Assembly (NCBI RefSeq): GCF_036388275.1 | Contig: NZ_DASVSF010000015.1 | Location: 11,711 to 75,710, forward strand | Length of the DNA stretch: 64,000 nt | Direction: 5' to 3' | From: Longimicrobium sp. | GTDB taxonomy: Bacteria; Gemmatimonadota; Gemmatimonadetes; Longimicrobiales; Longimicrobiaceae | Program-made: the position numbers and the translations under genes | Shown: positions 18,769 to 27,415 of the stretch, one piece after another | Layout: each line of letters starts with the position of its first letter | Position numbering within the stretch: the first letter of the stretch is position 1 | Notes under the pieces: model-generated | The model's database searches: none | The model's input: the letters and a program-made list of their open reading frames with translations, nothing else | Told to the model about the DNA's origin: nothing

Positions 18769-18922
18769 CCGCGGTCGACGGCAGCTGCGGGCAGGGATGA
18801 TGGGGGCGGCGTCCACGGTGTGGGCGCCGCCCCGTCGTCCTTCCCCCGGCGCGAACCTTGCCGCCGCTCGGCAGGGCGCGCGTTCAGGCGCATCCAGGGT
18901 CCACAATCAAGCTCAGAAAAGC

Positions 18923-20413
18923 ATGTCGATGATCAGTGTGCGCCGGCTCGCGATGGTGCCGCTCGCGGTCGTTCTGGCCGCGTGCGGCGGGGACGGGGGC
19001 GGAACCGGAGAGAAGGGCGCGGGGGGCGACAGCGCGCAGGCGGCCAAGGGCGACAGCGCGGCGCCGGCCCAGCCGCAGGCCACCCGCTCGCCGCGCGGCA
19101 AGGCGCCGCCGATCATCCGGGGGCTGTACGTCAACGCGTACAAGGCCGGGTCGGGCGTGCACCGCAAGCGGCTGATCGAGATTGCCGACCAGACCGAGAT
19201 CAACGCCTTCGTCGTGGACGTCAAGGACGAGCGCGGGCTGCACTACGTGAGCAACCTGGCCCTCCAGAACGAGATGACGGAGGACAGCGAGATCACCATC
19301 CGCAACCCCAAGGCGTTCACCGACACCCTGCACGCGCACGGCATCTGGACGATCGCGCGGATCGTCGTGTTCAAGGACCCCATCCTTTCCAAGGCACGTC
19401 CGAACTGGTCCGTCAAGAACTCCAGCGGCGGCCTGTGGGTGGACAAGGCGGGGAACACCTGGGTGAGCCCGTGGGACGAGGAAGTGTGGGACTACAACCT
19501 CGACATCGCCGAAGAGGTGGCGAAGCTGGGATTCGACGAGATCCAGTTCGACTACGTGCGCTTCGCAGAGCCGTACAAGAGCCTTCCGGCGCAGGTGCAC
19601 CCCAAGGCACGGGGTGACCGCACGGATGCCATCGCCGCGTTCCTGCTGGAGGCGCGGCGCCGGCTGCATCCGCTGGGCGTCACCGTGACGGCGGACGTGT
19701 TCGGCCTGTCGCCCAACGAGGGCAGCGACGTGAACATCGGGCAGCAGTGGGAAACGATCAGCGCCATCGCCGACCACATCCTGCCCATGATGTACCCGTC
19801 GCACTACTTTCCCACGCACCTGCCCGGCGTGCGAAAGCCCGACCTGATGCCGTACGAGGTGCTGTTCAAGTCCGCCGGGATGGCGCGCTGGCGCAACGAC
19901 AAGCTGCAGGAGGCGGGGGTGCAGCCCGCGCGCATCATGCCCTGGCTGCAGGCGTTCAGCGCGCCCTGGCTGGGCCGCAACCACCAGAAGTACGGCGCGG
20001 AGCAGCTGCGCCAGCAGAAAAAAGGCGTGTACGACGTGGGGCTGGAGGACTGGGTGCTGTGGCACCCCGGCAGCAACTACGAGCACATCGTCGCCGGGCT
20101 GGAGCAGGGCGAGGCGCGGTCGCACAAGGTGGCCTCGTACACGCCGCCGCCGGACGTGATGGCGTGGCTCAACCAGTTCGAGCGCGAGGGGATGGGGCAG
20201 GGGCGGGCGAAGGCGGTGCAGCAGGCGCGCGGTGACGTGGTCGACCCCGCGGCGGCGCAGGCGGCCAAGACCGGGCGCCCCGAGCCGGGTGCCGCGCCCG
20301 CCGCCGTGACGCCCGGGCAGAACGCGCCCGCCGAGGCCGCGCCGTCCGCCTCTGGGACACCCGCCGCCGGTGGGCAGACGAATCCCAGCAGTCCCGCGCA
20401 GCGAAGTCCGTAA
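18923..20413 (+). CDS. Lipoprotein with DUF4015 putative glycoside hydrolase domain
   Basis: 496 residues from the ATG at 18923. A lipoprotein signal (LAVVLAAC) is followed by a low-complexity Gly/Ala linker, then the barrel domain: IRGLYVNAYKAGS near 68, EINAFVVDVKDERGLHYVS near 95, IARIVVFKDP, VWDYNLDIAEEVAKLGFDEIQFDYVRF near 195, VTADVFGLS and ILPMMYPSHY. This is the DUF4015 family, related to TIM-barrel glycosidases. Enzyme activity is inferred only. The C-terminal 90 residues are Ala/Pro-rich and disordered. It follows the M1 gene in the same direction. Confidence 0.85.
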   Translation: MSMISVRRLAMVPLAVVLAACGGDGGGTGEKGAGGDSAQAAKGDSAAPAQPQATRSPRGKAPPIIRGLYVNAYKAGSGVHRKRLIEIADQTEINAFVVDVKDERGLHYVSNLALQNEMTEDSEITIRNPKAFTDTLHAHGIWTIARIVVFKDPILSKARPNWSVKNSSGGLWVDKAGNTWVSPWDEEVWDYNLDIAEEVAKLGFDEIQFDYVRFAEPYKSLPAQVHPKARGDRTDAIAAFLLEARRRLHPLGVTVTADVFGLSPNEGSDVNIGQQWETISAIADHILPMMYPSHYFPTHLPGVRKPDLMPYEVLFKSAGMARWRNDKLQEAGVQPARIMPWLQAFSAPWLGRNHQKYGAEQLRQQKKGVYDVGLEDWVLWHPGSNYEHIVAGLEQGEARSHKVASYTPPPDVMAWLNQFEREGMGQGRAKAVQQARGDVVDPAAAQAAKTGRPEPGAAPAAVTPGQNAPAEAAPSASGTPAAGGQTNPSSPAQRSP

Positions 20414-20425
20414 CCGAAGAGTGCC

Positions 20426-20530
20426 TCACACGGAGGGCACGGAGGGCACGGGGAAAAACGAAGGAGGAAAAGAAGGAGAGGTTTTCTCCCTCCCTTTTCC
20501 TCCTCCGTGTCCTCCGTGCCCTCCGTGTGA
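20426..20530. terminator. Long hairpin (repeat G) between convergent genes
   Basis: Left arm 20426-20451 with CACACGGAGGGCACGGAGG; right arm 20505-20530 is its inverse with one or two mismatches. An inner pair of arms (GGAGGAAAAGAAGGAGAG and its near inverse) extends the stem around GTTTT. It stands between two convergent genes and may end both transcripts. Another copy of the left arm lies at 38514-38548. Confidence 0.65.
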
Positions 20531-20539
20531 AACCCGCAG

Positions 20540-21961
20540 TTATCCCTCGATGTCGGCCCAGCGGGCGAGCTCGCGGAGGGGCGGGCGGCCGTCGTGGTGC
20601 CACCAGGGCGGCGGCCAAGCCATCTGCCCAAAGGTCGTGAACCGGCTCGCTCCCACCCGGGCCAGCGCCTCCGCCAGCAACCGCGTGGACTCCGCGTCCG
20701 CCGCCACGCCCACCGTCTGCAGCACGGGCCCGAACCGCTCCACCAGCCCGGGGACGTCGTTCAGGGAGGCCACCGGCTTCACGCGGATCACCCGGTTCAG
20801 GCACGAGGCCGTGAAGTCGGGCTTGGGATCGAAAACCACCGTCCACGCCGTGCCTTCCGCCGACGCGTGGAGCCGCATGCCCCCACCACCCGCTTCAGCG
20901 AACTCGGCTTCCGCGCGGAGTTGGCGGATGGACGACGATTCGCCCGGGGCCAGCACGCCGCGCGGCAGCTCGCGCTCCACCGCCGCCATCTCCTCCGCCA
21001 GCATCACCGCCCACGCGTCGGGCGACACGGGGCCGCCTTCTTCGACGTAGAACAGGTGCGGCGACACGCACCCCTGCTGGTCGAATGTCGACGCGTCCAG
21101 CGCCGCCCCGCGCGCAGCCTCCCGCGCGTCGTTTTCTCCGAGAAACCGACGGCCGACCACGCCGAACGACACCTTGGGCCCGTAGCCCACGAAGCGTGCG
21201 GTGACCGGCGTGCGGCTGCGGATGGTGGCCACCGCGTCCGCGCCCCCGTACACCACCACCGCGTCGGCCGAGTCAAGGGCGGCGCGTTCCATGGCCTCGT
21301 CGCCGCCGGGCCAGTACGTCACCGCCAGGCACTGGCCCAGCTCCGCGTCCGCTTCGGCCACGCCGCGCGCAAACAGCGCCGCCAGCAGCGGCTCGCCGAC
21401 GGCGGCCTTGCCCAGCGTGGCCGACTTCAGCAGCAGCGAGCGCACGAGCGACGTCACCGCCACGCCCGGGACGTTGCCGCTGAACACGTGCACCGCCAAG
21501 CGCGGCCCGAACGCGGCGTGCAGGCCGTTGCTGCGCGGCGCGGGCCGAAAGCCGTCCAGCACCCGCGGGTCGCCGAACTCGGCCCGCAGCAGCTCGCGCA
21601 GGCGGGGCGCCCGCCAGTCCGCAGCCATGCGGTCCAGCACCAGGCGGATCATCGGCGGCGAGTAGGCCGTCACCGCGGGGAGGGCGCGCTCCGCCGCTTG
21701 GCGAAGTGGATCGGCGGGGTCCAGCAGCCGCGCCGCGACCGCGTCGATCACGCCCACGATTTCCGCCACGGGGCGATGCGCCAGGTGGCGGTCGCGCGCC
21801 GTGACGAGCGCGTCCACCTGCCGCTTGAGGTCCGCGGGCGACAGGCGCGGGATGCGCACCTCGAACGCATCGTCGCCCTTGCCGTACGACCACGTGGTCG
21901 CGCGCGGATGCTCCAGCGCCGGAAGGTGAAAGGCGTCGATGACGGGCGCGCGGACGGTCAC
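20540..21961 (-). CDS. LuxC-type acyl-CoA reductase
   Basis: 473 residues from the GTG at 21961. Member of the LuxC/acyl-CoA reductase family (aldehyde-dehydrogenase fold, NADPH-dependent, thioester intermediate). Visible: VHVFSGNVPGVAVTSLVRSLLLKSATLGK (near 157-185, cofactor region), YGGADAV near 238, FVGYGPKVSFGVV near 257 and the catalytic Cys298 in FDQQGCVSPH. The protein is the normal length. No LuxE-type synthetase or luciferase gene is near, so a role in luminescence is not suggested; reduction of an acyl-thioester to an aldehyde is the likely chemistry. The start overlaps the stop of the barrel gene (GTGA), so the two are coupled. Confidence 0.85.
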   Translation of the reverse strand: MTVRAPVIDAFHLPALEHPRATTWSYGKGDDAFEVRIPRLSPADLKRQVDALVTARDRHLAHRPVAEIVGVIDAVAARLLDPADPLRQAAERALPAVTAYSPPMIRLVLDRMAADWRAPRLRELLRAEFGDPRVLDGFRPAPRSNGLHAAFGPRLAVHVFSGNVPGVAVTSLVRSLLLKSATLGKAAVGEPLLAALFARGVAEADAELGQCLAVTYWPGGDEAMERAALDSADAVVVYGGADAVATIRSRTPVTARFVGYGPKVSFGVVGRRFLGENDAREAARGAALDASTFDQQGCVSPHLFYVEEGGPVSPDAWAVMLAEEMAAVERELPRGVLAPGESSSIRQLRAEAEFAEAGGGGMRLHASAEGTAWTVVFDPKPDFTASCLNRVIRVKPVASLNDVPGLVERFGPVLQTVGVAADAESTRLLAEALARVGASRFTTFGQMAWPPPWWHHDGRPPLRELARWADIEG

Positions 21962-24042
21962 AGGAAGTCCCAGAACTGCGGATTGGCCTCCACGATCACC
22001 TCCCACTGCCCGAACCGCCCCAGCCCGCGCGCCACGTCGATCCGCAGGATGTCGTACAGGATGCCGACGCCCGCGCCCACGGAGGTCATCGTCCCCGTGC
22101 GGTACCGGGGCTCAGGGGTCACGTCGAGCAGAACGACGTTCCCCTCGCGCTCCCAGGCACGCCCGGCGGCGGCGAACACGCGGCCGCGGAGGAACGGGCT
22201 CCACAGGTCGGCCGCGGCGGTGGCCCGCGAGAAGGCGAAGGCGTCGCCCCCGTACGCGCGGAAGGCGTAGCCCGGCACCGTGCCGCGGCCGCCCAGCGCC
22301 CACTTCGCCTGCCTGGGCAGGTCCCCGATCGAGGTGCCGGCCGAGCCTTCGATCGCCACGTCCCGTCCTCCGGCGAAGCGCAGCCGCAGCCCGGCGTCCA
22401 CGCGCGGGCGGACGAACTGGAAGTGGCGGTTCAGAAGGGATGAATCGAGGTTCCCGCCGTCCACCGTCACGCCCATGGACCAGCCCCGGGCCACCTGCGC
22501 CGGCACCTCGCGCCGCACCCCGATGGACCCGCCGAAGAACGTTCCCTCCTCGATCCGGGGCACGTCGCGGAAGTTGGTGCCGCCCGCCAGCGAGTAGTCC
22601 GCCGCCACGGTAGCCTGCCGGTGCCGTTCCGCGCGAACGCGCACCGGCATCGTCCATCCGCCGCGGAGGCCGCGGTCCATCCGCACCTCGGCGCCGCTGA
22701 CGAAATAGGGATCGGTGAAGTCGTAGCCGGCGATGAGCCCGGTGACGGTGTTCATGGATCCGGAGATGGCCGGGCCGACGCCCACGTCGCGCGTCTGGTT
22801 CAGATAGACGCCCACGCCGAGACGGCTGGCCAGGGCCCCGCTCCACGCGTCGACGCTCGCGAACGGCTTCATGGGGCCGGTCGCCAGGCCCGCGCGCACG
22901 GCCAGCGTCGTTCCCTCCGTCTGCCGCCAGCGGTACCCCGCGCCGAGGGCCAGCCCCTCCGCGCGGTTGAAGCGTAGCGCCTGCGACGCGTTGCCCACGT
23001 CGATGCGGTTGGCGGGAAGTCCGCTCAGCAGGCGCCGGCCCATCAGCTCGGCGGCCTGTTGGCGCACGTCGCCCAGCTCGGTGCCGGGGCTGATCCCTTC
23101 CTCGCGCAGCTCGGCGTCGATGGCCTCTTCGAAGGCGAACGCCTCGCGCTGCTGCACGGGCACCGACACCACGCGCCGGCCGCGGAACATCGCGTCGTCC
23201 AGCCCCTGGTTGAAGCGGTAGTTGCTGACGCGCATGGTGCCGCGGATGACGCCTCCGGCGGGCAGCCCCAGCTCGGGAAGCTGCCGCCGAAGCTCCACCT
23301 GCTGCTGGATGGGAAGCCAGAACCGGCCCTTGAAGAGCCCGTTCTCCATGCGGATGTTGATGTAGTCCAGGAACTTGTCGACGTACGCCACCGGCGTGAA
23401 GGTGAAGTCCATCCGCACGATGTCGCCGGCGCGGCGGTCCACGAAGATGGAGCCCACCATGGCGGCGCGCGACGGGTCCAGCGGGCGCACTTCCAGCTTG
23501 TACACGCGCACGGGCTCGCTCACGCCGGGAAGGCGGATGCTGGTGGAATCCACCAGGCGGTAGTGGTAGACGGCCGTGGCGCCGGGCGACGCGGGGTGCG
23601 GCACGTCGGCCACCTCGTCGCCGTCGCCCAGGCGGATGAGGTCGCCAAAGTTGTCCTGCACCACCGTCAGGTGGTCTTCGTGGTAGCGGATGTTCGTGGG
23701 CAGGGCGCGCTCGTCGCGCAGGCCGATGATGCGCTGCTTGGAAAGGTTGGGCGCCTTCCAGTACACGTCGAGCGCCACCTGGTCGGTCTTCACCAGGTTG
23801 CGCTCGCCGATGTCCATGCGGTCCAGGTAGAAGTAGACGTAGCCCCGGGCGTCGGCCTGGTAGTCGGCCATGCCGGTGTCGGCCTGGGTCACCTGCCGCC
23901 GATGCTGGGCGCGCGACACCAGCTCCAGGGCGCGCTGCGAGTTCCACTCGCCGTCCGCCTGCGCCGCGGCGGCCGACGGGTCCGCCAGCGCCGCCCCGAA
24001 CGCCGCCGCGCCCACCGCCATCCGCATCAACAAAGCTCGCAT
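21958..24042 (-). CDS. Outer-membrane beta-barrel protein, Omp85/surface-antigen-like
   Basis: 694 residues with a Sec signal peptide ending near AAAAQ (28). The first half (30-330) is a periplasmic region with long beta segments resembling the DUF5686 group (RQVTQADTGMADYQADARGYVYFYL; DIVRMDFTFTPV). The second half is a 12- to 16-strand barrel of the bacterial surface antigen (Omp85 C-terminal) type, with the conserved turn GGRGTVPGYAFRAYGGDAF near 600 and a terminal strand ending in FWDFL. No POTRA domains are evident. It is co-transcribed with the LuxC-type reductase. Cargo is unknown. Confidence 0.75.
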   Translation of the reverse strand: MRALLMRMAVGAAAFGAALADPSAAAAQADGEWNSQRALELVSRAQHRRQVTQADTGMADYQADARGYVYFYLDRMDIGERNLVKTDQVALDVYWKAPNLSKQRIIGLRDERALPTNIRYHEDHLTVVQDNFGDLIRLGDGDEVADVPHPASPGATAVYHYRLVDSTSIRLPGVSEPVRVYKLEVRPLDPSRAAMVGSIFVDRRAGDIVRMDFTFTPVAYVDKFLDYINIRMENGLFKGRFWLPIQQQVELRRQLPELGLPAGGVIRGTMRVSNYRFNQGLDDAMFRGRRVVSVPVQQREAFAFEEAIDAELREEGISPGTELGDVRQQAAELMGRRLLSGLPANRIDVGNASQALRFNRAEGLALGAGYRWRQTEGTTLAVRAGLATGPMKPFASVDAWSGALASRLGVGVYLNQTRDVGVGPAISGSMNTVTGLIAGYDFTDPYFVSGAEVRMDRGLRGGWTMPVRVRAERHRQATVAADYSLAGGTNFRDVPRIEEGTFFGGSIGVRREVPAQVARGWSMGVTVDGGNLDSSLLNRHFQFVRPRVDAGLRLRFAGGRDVAIEGSAGTSIGDLPRQAKWALGGRGTVPGYAFRAYGGDAFAFSRATAAADLWSPFLRGRVFAAAGRAWEREGNVVLLDVTPEPRYRTGTMTSVGAGVGILYDILRIDVARGLGRFGQWEVIVEANPQFWDFL

Positions 24043-24171
24043 AGGATTCCCTATCTGACGACACGGGTCCGGCCATCCGCGCCGGACCCGCTGGGTTGTT
24101 CATTCGATTCCGCTTGCCTCACGGGCCCATCGCACGGGCGAAGCGCGCTCACGATGACGGGCCTCGCGATG

Positions 24172-24219
24172 GCGGTTGAAACCGCGGCTGGAACGTCACG
24201 AAGTCCGCCTGCGCGGACT
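24172..24219 (-). repeat. Double-hairpin element, copy A8
   Basis: Stem 1 is GTCCGC/GCGGAC (24203-24208 and 24213-24218). Stem 2 is GCGGTT (24172-24177) with AACCGC (24180-24185), a pairing different from all other copies but still perfect. Confidence 0.75.
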
Positions 24220-24259
24220 GTGCGCCGTCCGCCGTCGGGCGCGTCCCGGGGCCGGTGTG

Positions 24260-24309
24260 CCCGTCGTTGCCGTGACCGTCGTGACCGTCGTGACCGCAGT
24301 TACCGTCGT
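24260..24309 (-). repeat. 9-base-period tandem repeat after the lipoprotein stop
   Basis: Reading the - strand from the base after the TGA: ACGACGGTA, ACTGCGGTC, ACGACGGTC, ACGACGGTC, ACGGCAACG. Same unit and same position (directly after the stop codon) as the repeat behind ftsH. Confidence 0.75.
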
Positions 24310-24879
24310 TCAGCTGCAGCCGTTCACGGCGAGCCGGGCGGTCAGGCGGCCGTTGATGGTGGGCTGCAGCCCCTCGTCGCTGACCCCCGCCGCGCGGGCG
24401 TAGTCGGCGCGGTTCACGGGGTACTGCAGGTTGTCCGACACATCGGCCGTCAGCCGGTTTCCGCCCGTGCCGGTGAAGCGCAGGTTCAGCGGCCGCGGCA
24501 GCAGCAGCTCCGACGTGATCGCCGAGTTCGACGGCAGGCTGATGGATACGTGCTGCTCGCCGTAGCTCACGCTTCCGCGCGCCTGCTGGGTGAAGGCATC
24601 CGACGCGCGCGTGTAGATCAGGTCGTACTCGCCCGTCTGCGAGAACGCCACGGTGAACTTCAACCGGCCCGGGGGCGGGGTGGTATCCACCGCGGACGTC
24701 AGCAGGTCCGCCGTGGGCAGGATGGTGTTGGCGGGCGAGAAACGGAGCTCGCACACCTGGTACGTGCCCGCCACCTGGGCGGCCGTCAGGCGCGTGGGCG
24801 TGGTGCCGCCGTCGCCGCCGCACGCGGCCAGCAGCGTAAGCGCGCCGAGCGCGGCGGTACGGGTCGGAAAGAGTCGCAT
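24310..24879 (-). CDS. Lipoprotein of unknown function
   Basis: 189 residues from the ATG at 24879. MRLFPTRTAALGALTLLAAC is a clean lipoprotein signal with the lipid-bearing Cys at residue 20. The mature part is beta-rich (GTYQVCELRF, LKFTVAFSQTGEYDLIY, GSVSYGEQHVSISLP, LNLRFTGTGGNRLTADV) and looks like a small lipocalin-like or META-like barrel, but no family is recognised with confidence. Two Cys in the mature protein (near residues 43 and 188) might form a disulfide. Confidence 0.8.
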   Translation of the reverse strand: MRLFPTRTAALGALTLLAACGGDGGTTPTRLTAAQVAGTYQVCELRFSPANTILPTADLLTSAVDTTPPPGRLKFTVAFSQTGEYDLIYTRASDAFTQQARGSVSYGEQHVSISLPSNSAITSELLLPRPLNLRFTGTGGNRLTADVSDNLQYPVNRADYARAAGVSDEGLQPTINGRLTARLAVNGCS

Positions 24880-24968
24880 GGTCCTGGCACTCTGAAAGGG
24901 TCGCGGGTCACGGGGATACGGCCCCGGCGGATGCGTGTACCCGCGCGCTTGCCGCACGGGTCCACCGG

Positions 24969-25508
24969 TCATGCCACGGGGGTCTCGCCGTCCACGGCGG
25001 GGCTCCCGGGTTCCGCCTCGGGGGTCAGGGCGCCGCGCTGCAGCATGGCGGCGTTCGGGTCCAGGTACGCGTTCAGCGAGGAGAGGACGGCGCGGTCCAC
25101 CATCCCGTCGATCTGCTCCATGGCCGCGTACGCCCCCTCCACCCGCGCGCCTACGGCCGTCAGGTGCGACCAGATGGCGCGGCGGAACATCAGCAGCTCC
25201 AGCACCGTCTCGACGATGTTGTAGCCGGTCAGCCGGCGGGCGAATCCGTGCACCGTGGCGAACTGCTCGGCGTCCTCGCGCGAGCGGTTGATCTCCAGCC
25301 GGTCGAGGATGGCGTCGAACAGCTGCGGCATGTGGTCCAGCAGCAGCGGCTCGGCCAGGGCCTGGCCCGTGGCCATGGCCTGGTTGGCGCGCACCCGCTC
25401 CATCCAGTCGCGGAGCACCGCCTCGCGCCCCACCCGCAGCTGGTCGACGGCGCTTCCCAGGTCCCGGATCTCGCGCTCGGTGTAGAACTGGTGTCCCGTT
25501 TCGGTCAT
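24969..25508 (-). CDS. RsbRD-N-terminal-like sensor domain protein
   Basis: 179 residues from the ATG at 25508, cytosolic, all-helical. The pattern HMPQLFDAILDRLE, then FATVHGFARRLTGYNIVETVLELLMFRRAIWSHL is like the RsbT co-antagonist RsbRD N-terminal domain found before histidine kinase and STAS modules. No kinase or STAS domain follows here; the last 30 residues are disordered. If the call is right, this is a stand-alone stress-sensing or partner-binding domain. The alternative is an uncharacterised helical protein. Confidence 0.5.
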   Translation of the reverse strand: MTETGHQFYTEREIRDLGSAVDQLRVGREAVLRDWMERVRANQAMATGQALAEPLLLDHMPQLFDAILDRLEINRSREDAEQFATVHGFARRLTGYNIVETVLELLMFRRAIWSHLTAVGARVEGAYAAMEQIDGMVDRAVLSSLNAYLDPNAAMLQRGALTPEAEPGSPAVDGETPVA

Positions 25509-25717
25509 TCCCGTTTCCCGCTGGTGGCCCGCTCTCGCCAGGGAAGCTAGCATGCGGCGCGTTGGGCGGGAAGCGTCACAGGAAGGGTACGCGGCCTGTC
25601 TCCTGAAAGGGACGGGCGAGCTGCGCACGGCTTGCAGAATCGCGCGGTGCGGCCCGGCACGCTTTCCGCGACCCTGGACGGCGACCACACCCGCCTCGCG
25701 TCCAACGAGCGAAGATC

Positions 25718-26194
25718 ATGCGCCTTTCCACCGTCCTCGTCGTCCCCGTGGTTCTCGTGTCGGCCTGCGTGCCGCCCTCCGTGCACCAGAGCGCCCCCGC
25801 GCCGGAAAACGCACTGGCCTGCGCGCGCGAGTCGCTGGGGCGCCTGGGATACGCCGCCGGGCCCGCCTCCGGGAGCAGCGCCTTCCGGGCCCGGCGCACC
25901 GTCGACAGCGTGTGGGTGCACCGGGTGGAACACGTGGTGAACGTCACCCTCGACACGAAAGCGTCACCGGCGCTCCACGTCCGTGGCGAGCGCCTGTACA
26001 CCAAGTCTGGCAGGGAGATCTACATTCCCGGGGTTCCACTTCGCGAGCCAGCGAGCTACCAGAGGCGGCTCGAGTCCGACGAACTGCTTGCGACCGAGGT
26101 CTCGCGCGTGATCGGCGAGTGCGGCGGCTCATCTCGCGAGGAGTCCCGGTCCGGGGTCCGGCACGCCGCCCGGATTGCCGCGGGACAATCGTAA
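25718..26194 (+). CDS. Small lipoprotein of unknown function
   Basis: 158 residues. MRLSTVLVVPVVLVSAC is a lipoprotein signal (Cys17). The mature part has one visible core, ENALACARESLGRLGYAAG then AFRARRTVDSVWVHRVEHVVNVTLD, followed by a polar, probably disordered tail. A Cys pair (about 35 and 134) is possible. No family is recognised. It is followed at 33 bases by another small lipoprotein gene. Confidence 0.7.
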   Translation: MRLSTVLVVPVVLVSACVPPSVHQSAPAPENALACARESLGRLGYAAGPASGSSAFRARRTVDSVWVHRVEHVVNVTLDTKASPALHVRGERLYTKSGREIYIPGVPLREPASYQRRLESDELLATEVSRVIGECGGSSREESRSGVRHAARIAAGQS

Positions 26195-26226
26195 CGAATC
26201 GTCAACCTTCCAACCACGAGGCGCCC

Positions 26227-26496
26227 ATGTCCAGGCTCATCCCCTTGTTCGCCCTCCTCACCGCCATGGCAAGCGGCTGCGCGCCTGTATCGTCCAGCAC
26301 GCCCGCGGAACCCGGATCGCCCAAGTACAGCAGCACCGGCCGGAGCCCCTGCCTGGGACGCGGAGAGAAGTTCTTCGACGGCGAGCCCACGGACCGCTCG
26401 CAGCTTCCCGGCGACGCGACGGTGACCCGGCGCGTGAACCAGCGCGGCTGGGTGGGCTACTGCTACACCACGCCGTCGTCCACCGCCTCCCGTTGA
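26227..26496 (+). CDS. Small lipoprotein of unknown function
   Basis: 89 residues from the ATG at 26227. Signal MSRLIPLFALLTAMASGC with Cys18; the mature part is short and polar, with two more Cys (PCLGRGEKFF and VGYCYTTP). It sits 33 bases behind the preceding lipoprotein gene and converges with the plug-domain gene. No family is recognised. Confidence 0.65.
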   Translation: MSRLIPLFALLTAMASGCAPVSSSTPAEPGSPKYSSTGRSPCLGRGEKFFDGEPTDRSQLPGDATVTRRVNQRGWVGYCYTTPSSTASR

Positions 26497-26524
26497 CCGG
26501 CCGCGACGGGGAGCCGGGCTCGCC

Positions 26525-27331
26525 TCAGCTCCCCGTCCGCGTCCAGATGAGGATTACGCCACACGCGGAGTTGCTGCCGTTGTACTGCGGCGGAATGCGC
26601 GAGGCGTTGCCGTACGCCTCGATGGCCTCGATGTCTTCCGTCTGCACCAGATCGTTGATGGAAACGCCGAGTGGCCCGTTCGCCGTACCTTGCGACACCA
26701 TCGTGCCGTCCAGGTACATCACCGGCAGGCACACGTCGGCCTCGCCCCGCTGCGCGCGGCGGATCGCGCCGTTGGACTGCTGAGAGGTAAAGGTCACGTA
26801 CTCGGTGCCGCGGCGGTCGCGGTACAGGCGGATCCCCTGCACGTCGTCCAGCAGCTGGGCCAGCCGCGCCCCGCGCCGGCGCTCGATCTCCTCGCGGCGC
26901 ATGAACCGCCCGAACCCCGTCGCCTCGCGATCGTAGAACCCGGTGGGCTCCAGCGACGCGATGCGGCGCGGCCCCTGCCTGCCGGTCACCGTCACCGCTT
27001 CCAGCCCCAGCGGCTGGGCCGCCACACGCACGGACACTTCCACCGCCTCCGCCGCCGACACCGTGATCTCGCCGGACGCCGTAGGGGCGTACCCGGTTCG
27101 AGTAACGTTCAGCCGGTACACGCCCGGCCCGCGCAGCGCGAGCACGAACGCGCCGTCCGCTCCCGTGCGGACGGCCTGCCGGCGGCCTCCTCCTTCAGTC
27201 GCGACGACACTCGCCTCGGGCACGCCTTCGCCCACCGCATCCACCACGCGGCCGCGGATGGACTGCGCGTGAAGGGGAACGCTGAGAAGGAGAGCGGTGA
27301 GCGCGATCAGACTGGCACGTAGCGTAGTCAT
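26525..27331 (-). CDS. Secreted CarboxypepD_reg + TonB-plug protein without a barrel
   Basis: 268 residues with a Sec signal (to about 22, PLHAQ). Residues 24-110 are a carboxypeptidase-regulatory-like beta-sandwich: SIRGRVVDAVGEGVPEASV, TGADGAFVLALRGPGVYRL. LEAVTVTGR near 118 then leads into a TonB plug-like domain: MRREEIERRRGARLAQLLDDVQGIRL, with YLDGTMV and IEAIEAYGNASRIPPQYNG. The 600-residue barrel of a real TonB receptor is absent. Such short plug proteins are numerous in Gemmatimonadota and Bacteroidota. Their role is unknown. Confidence 0.8.
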   Translation of the reverse strand: MTTLRASLIALTALLLSVPLHAQSIRGRVVDAVGEGVPEASVVATEGGGRRQAVRTGADGAFVLALRGPGVYRLNVTRTGYAPTASGEITVSAAEAVEVSVRVAAQPLGLEAVTVTGRQGPRRIASLEPTGFYDREATGFGRFMRREEIERRRGARLAQLLDDVQGIRLYRDRRGTEYVTFTSQQSNGAIRRAQRGEADVCLPVMYLDGTMVSQGTANGPLGVSINDLVQTEDIEAIEAYGNASRIPPQYNGSNSACGVILIWTRTGS

Positions 27332-27415
27332 GGGCGTCCGGGAGCGGAGGGGAAAACCGTGTGGTGGCGGAGCGGGGATGGAAACGCGCTCTGCAAGATT
27401 CGCGCTGGCGTCCGG

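Noticed and set aside
24064..24090. Hairpin GGGTCCGG/CCGGACCC considered as a terminator behind the lipoprotein gene
   Set aside because: The stem is real but there is no T run on either strand and it lies over 200 bases from the stop, close to the next gene's start; no function can be supported.
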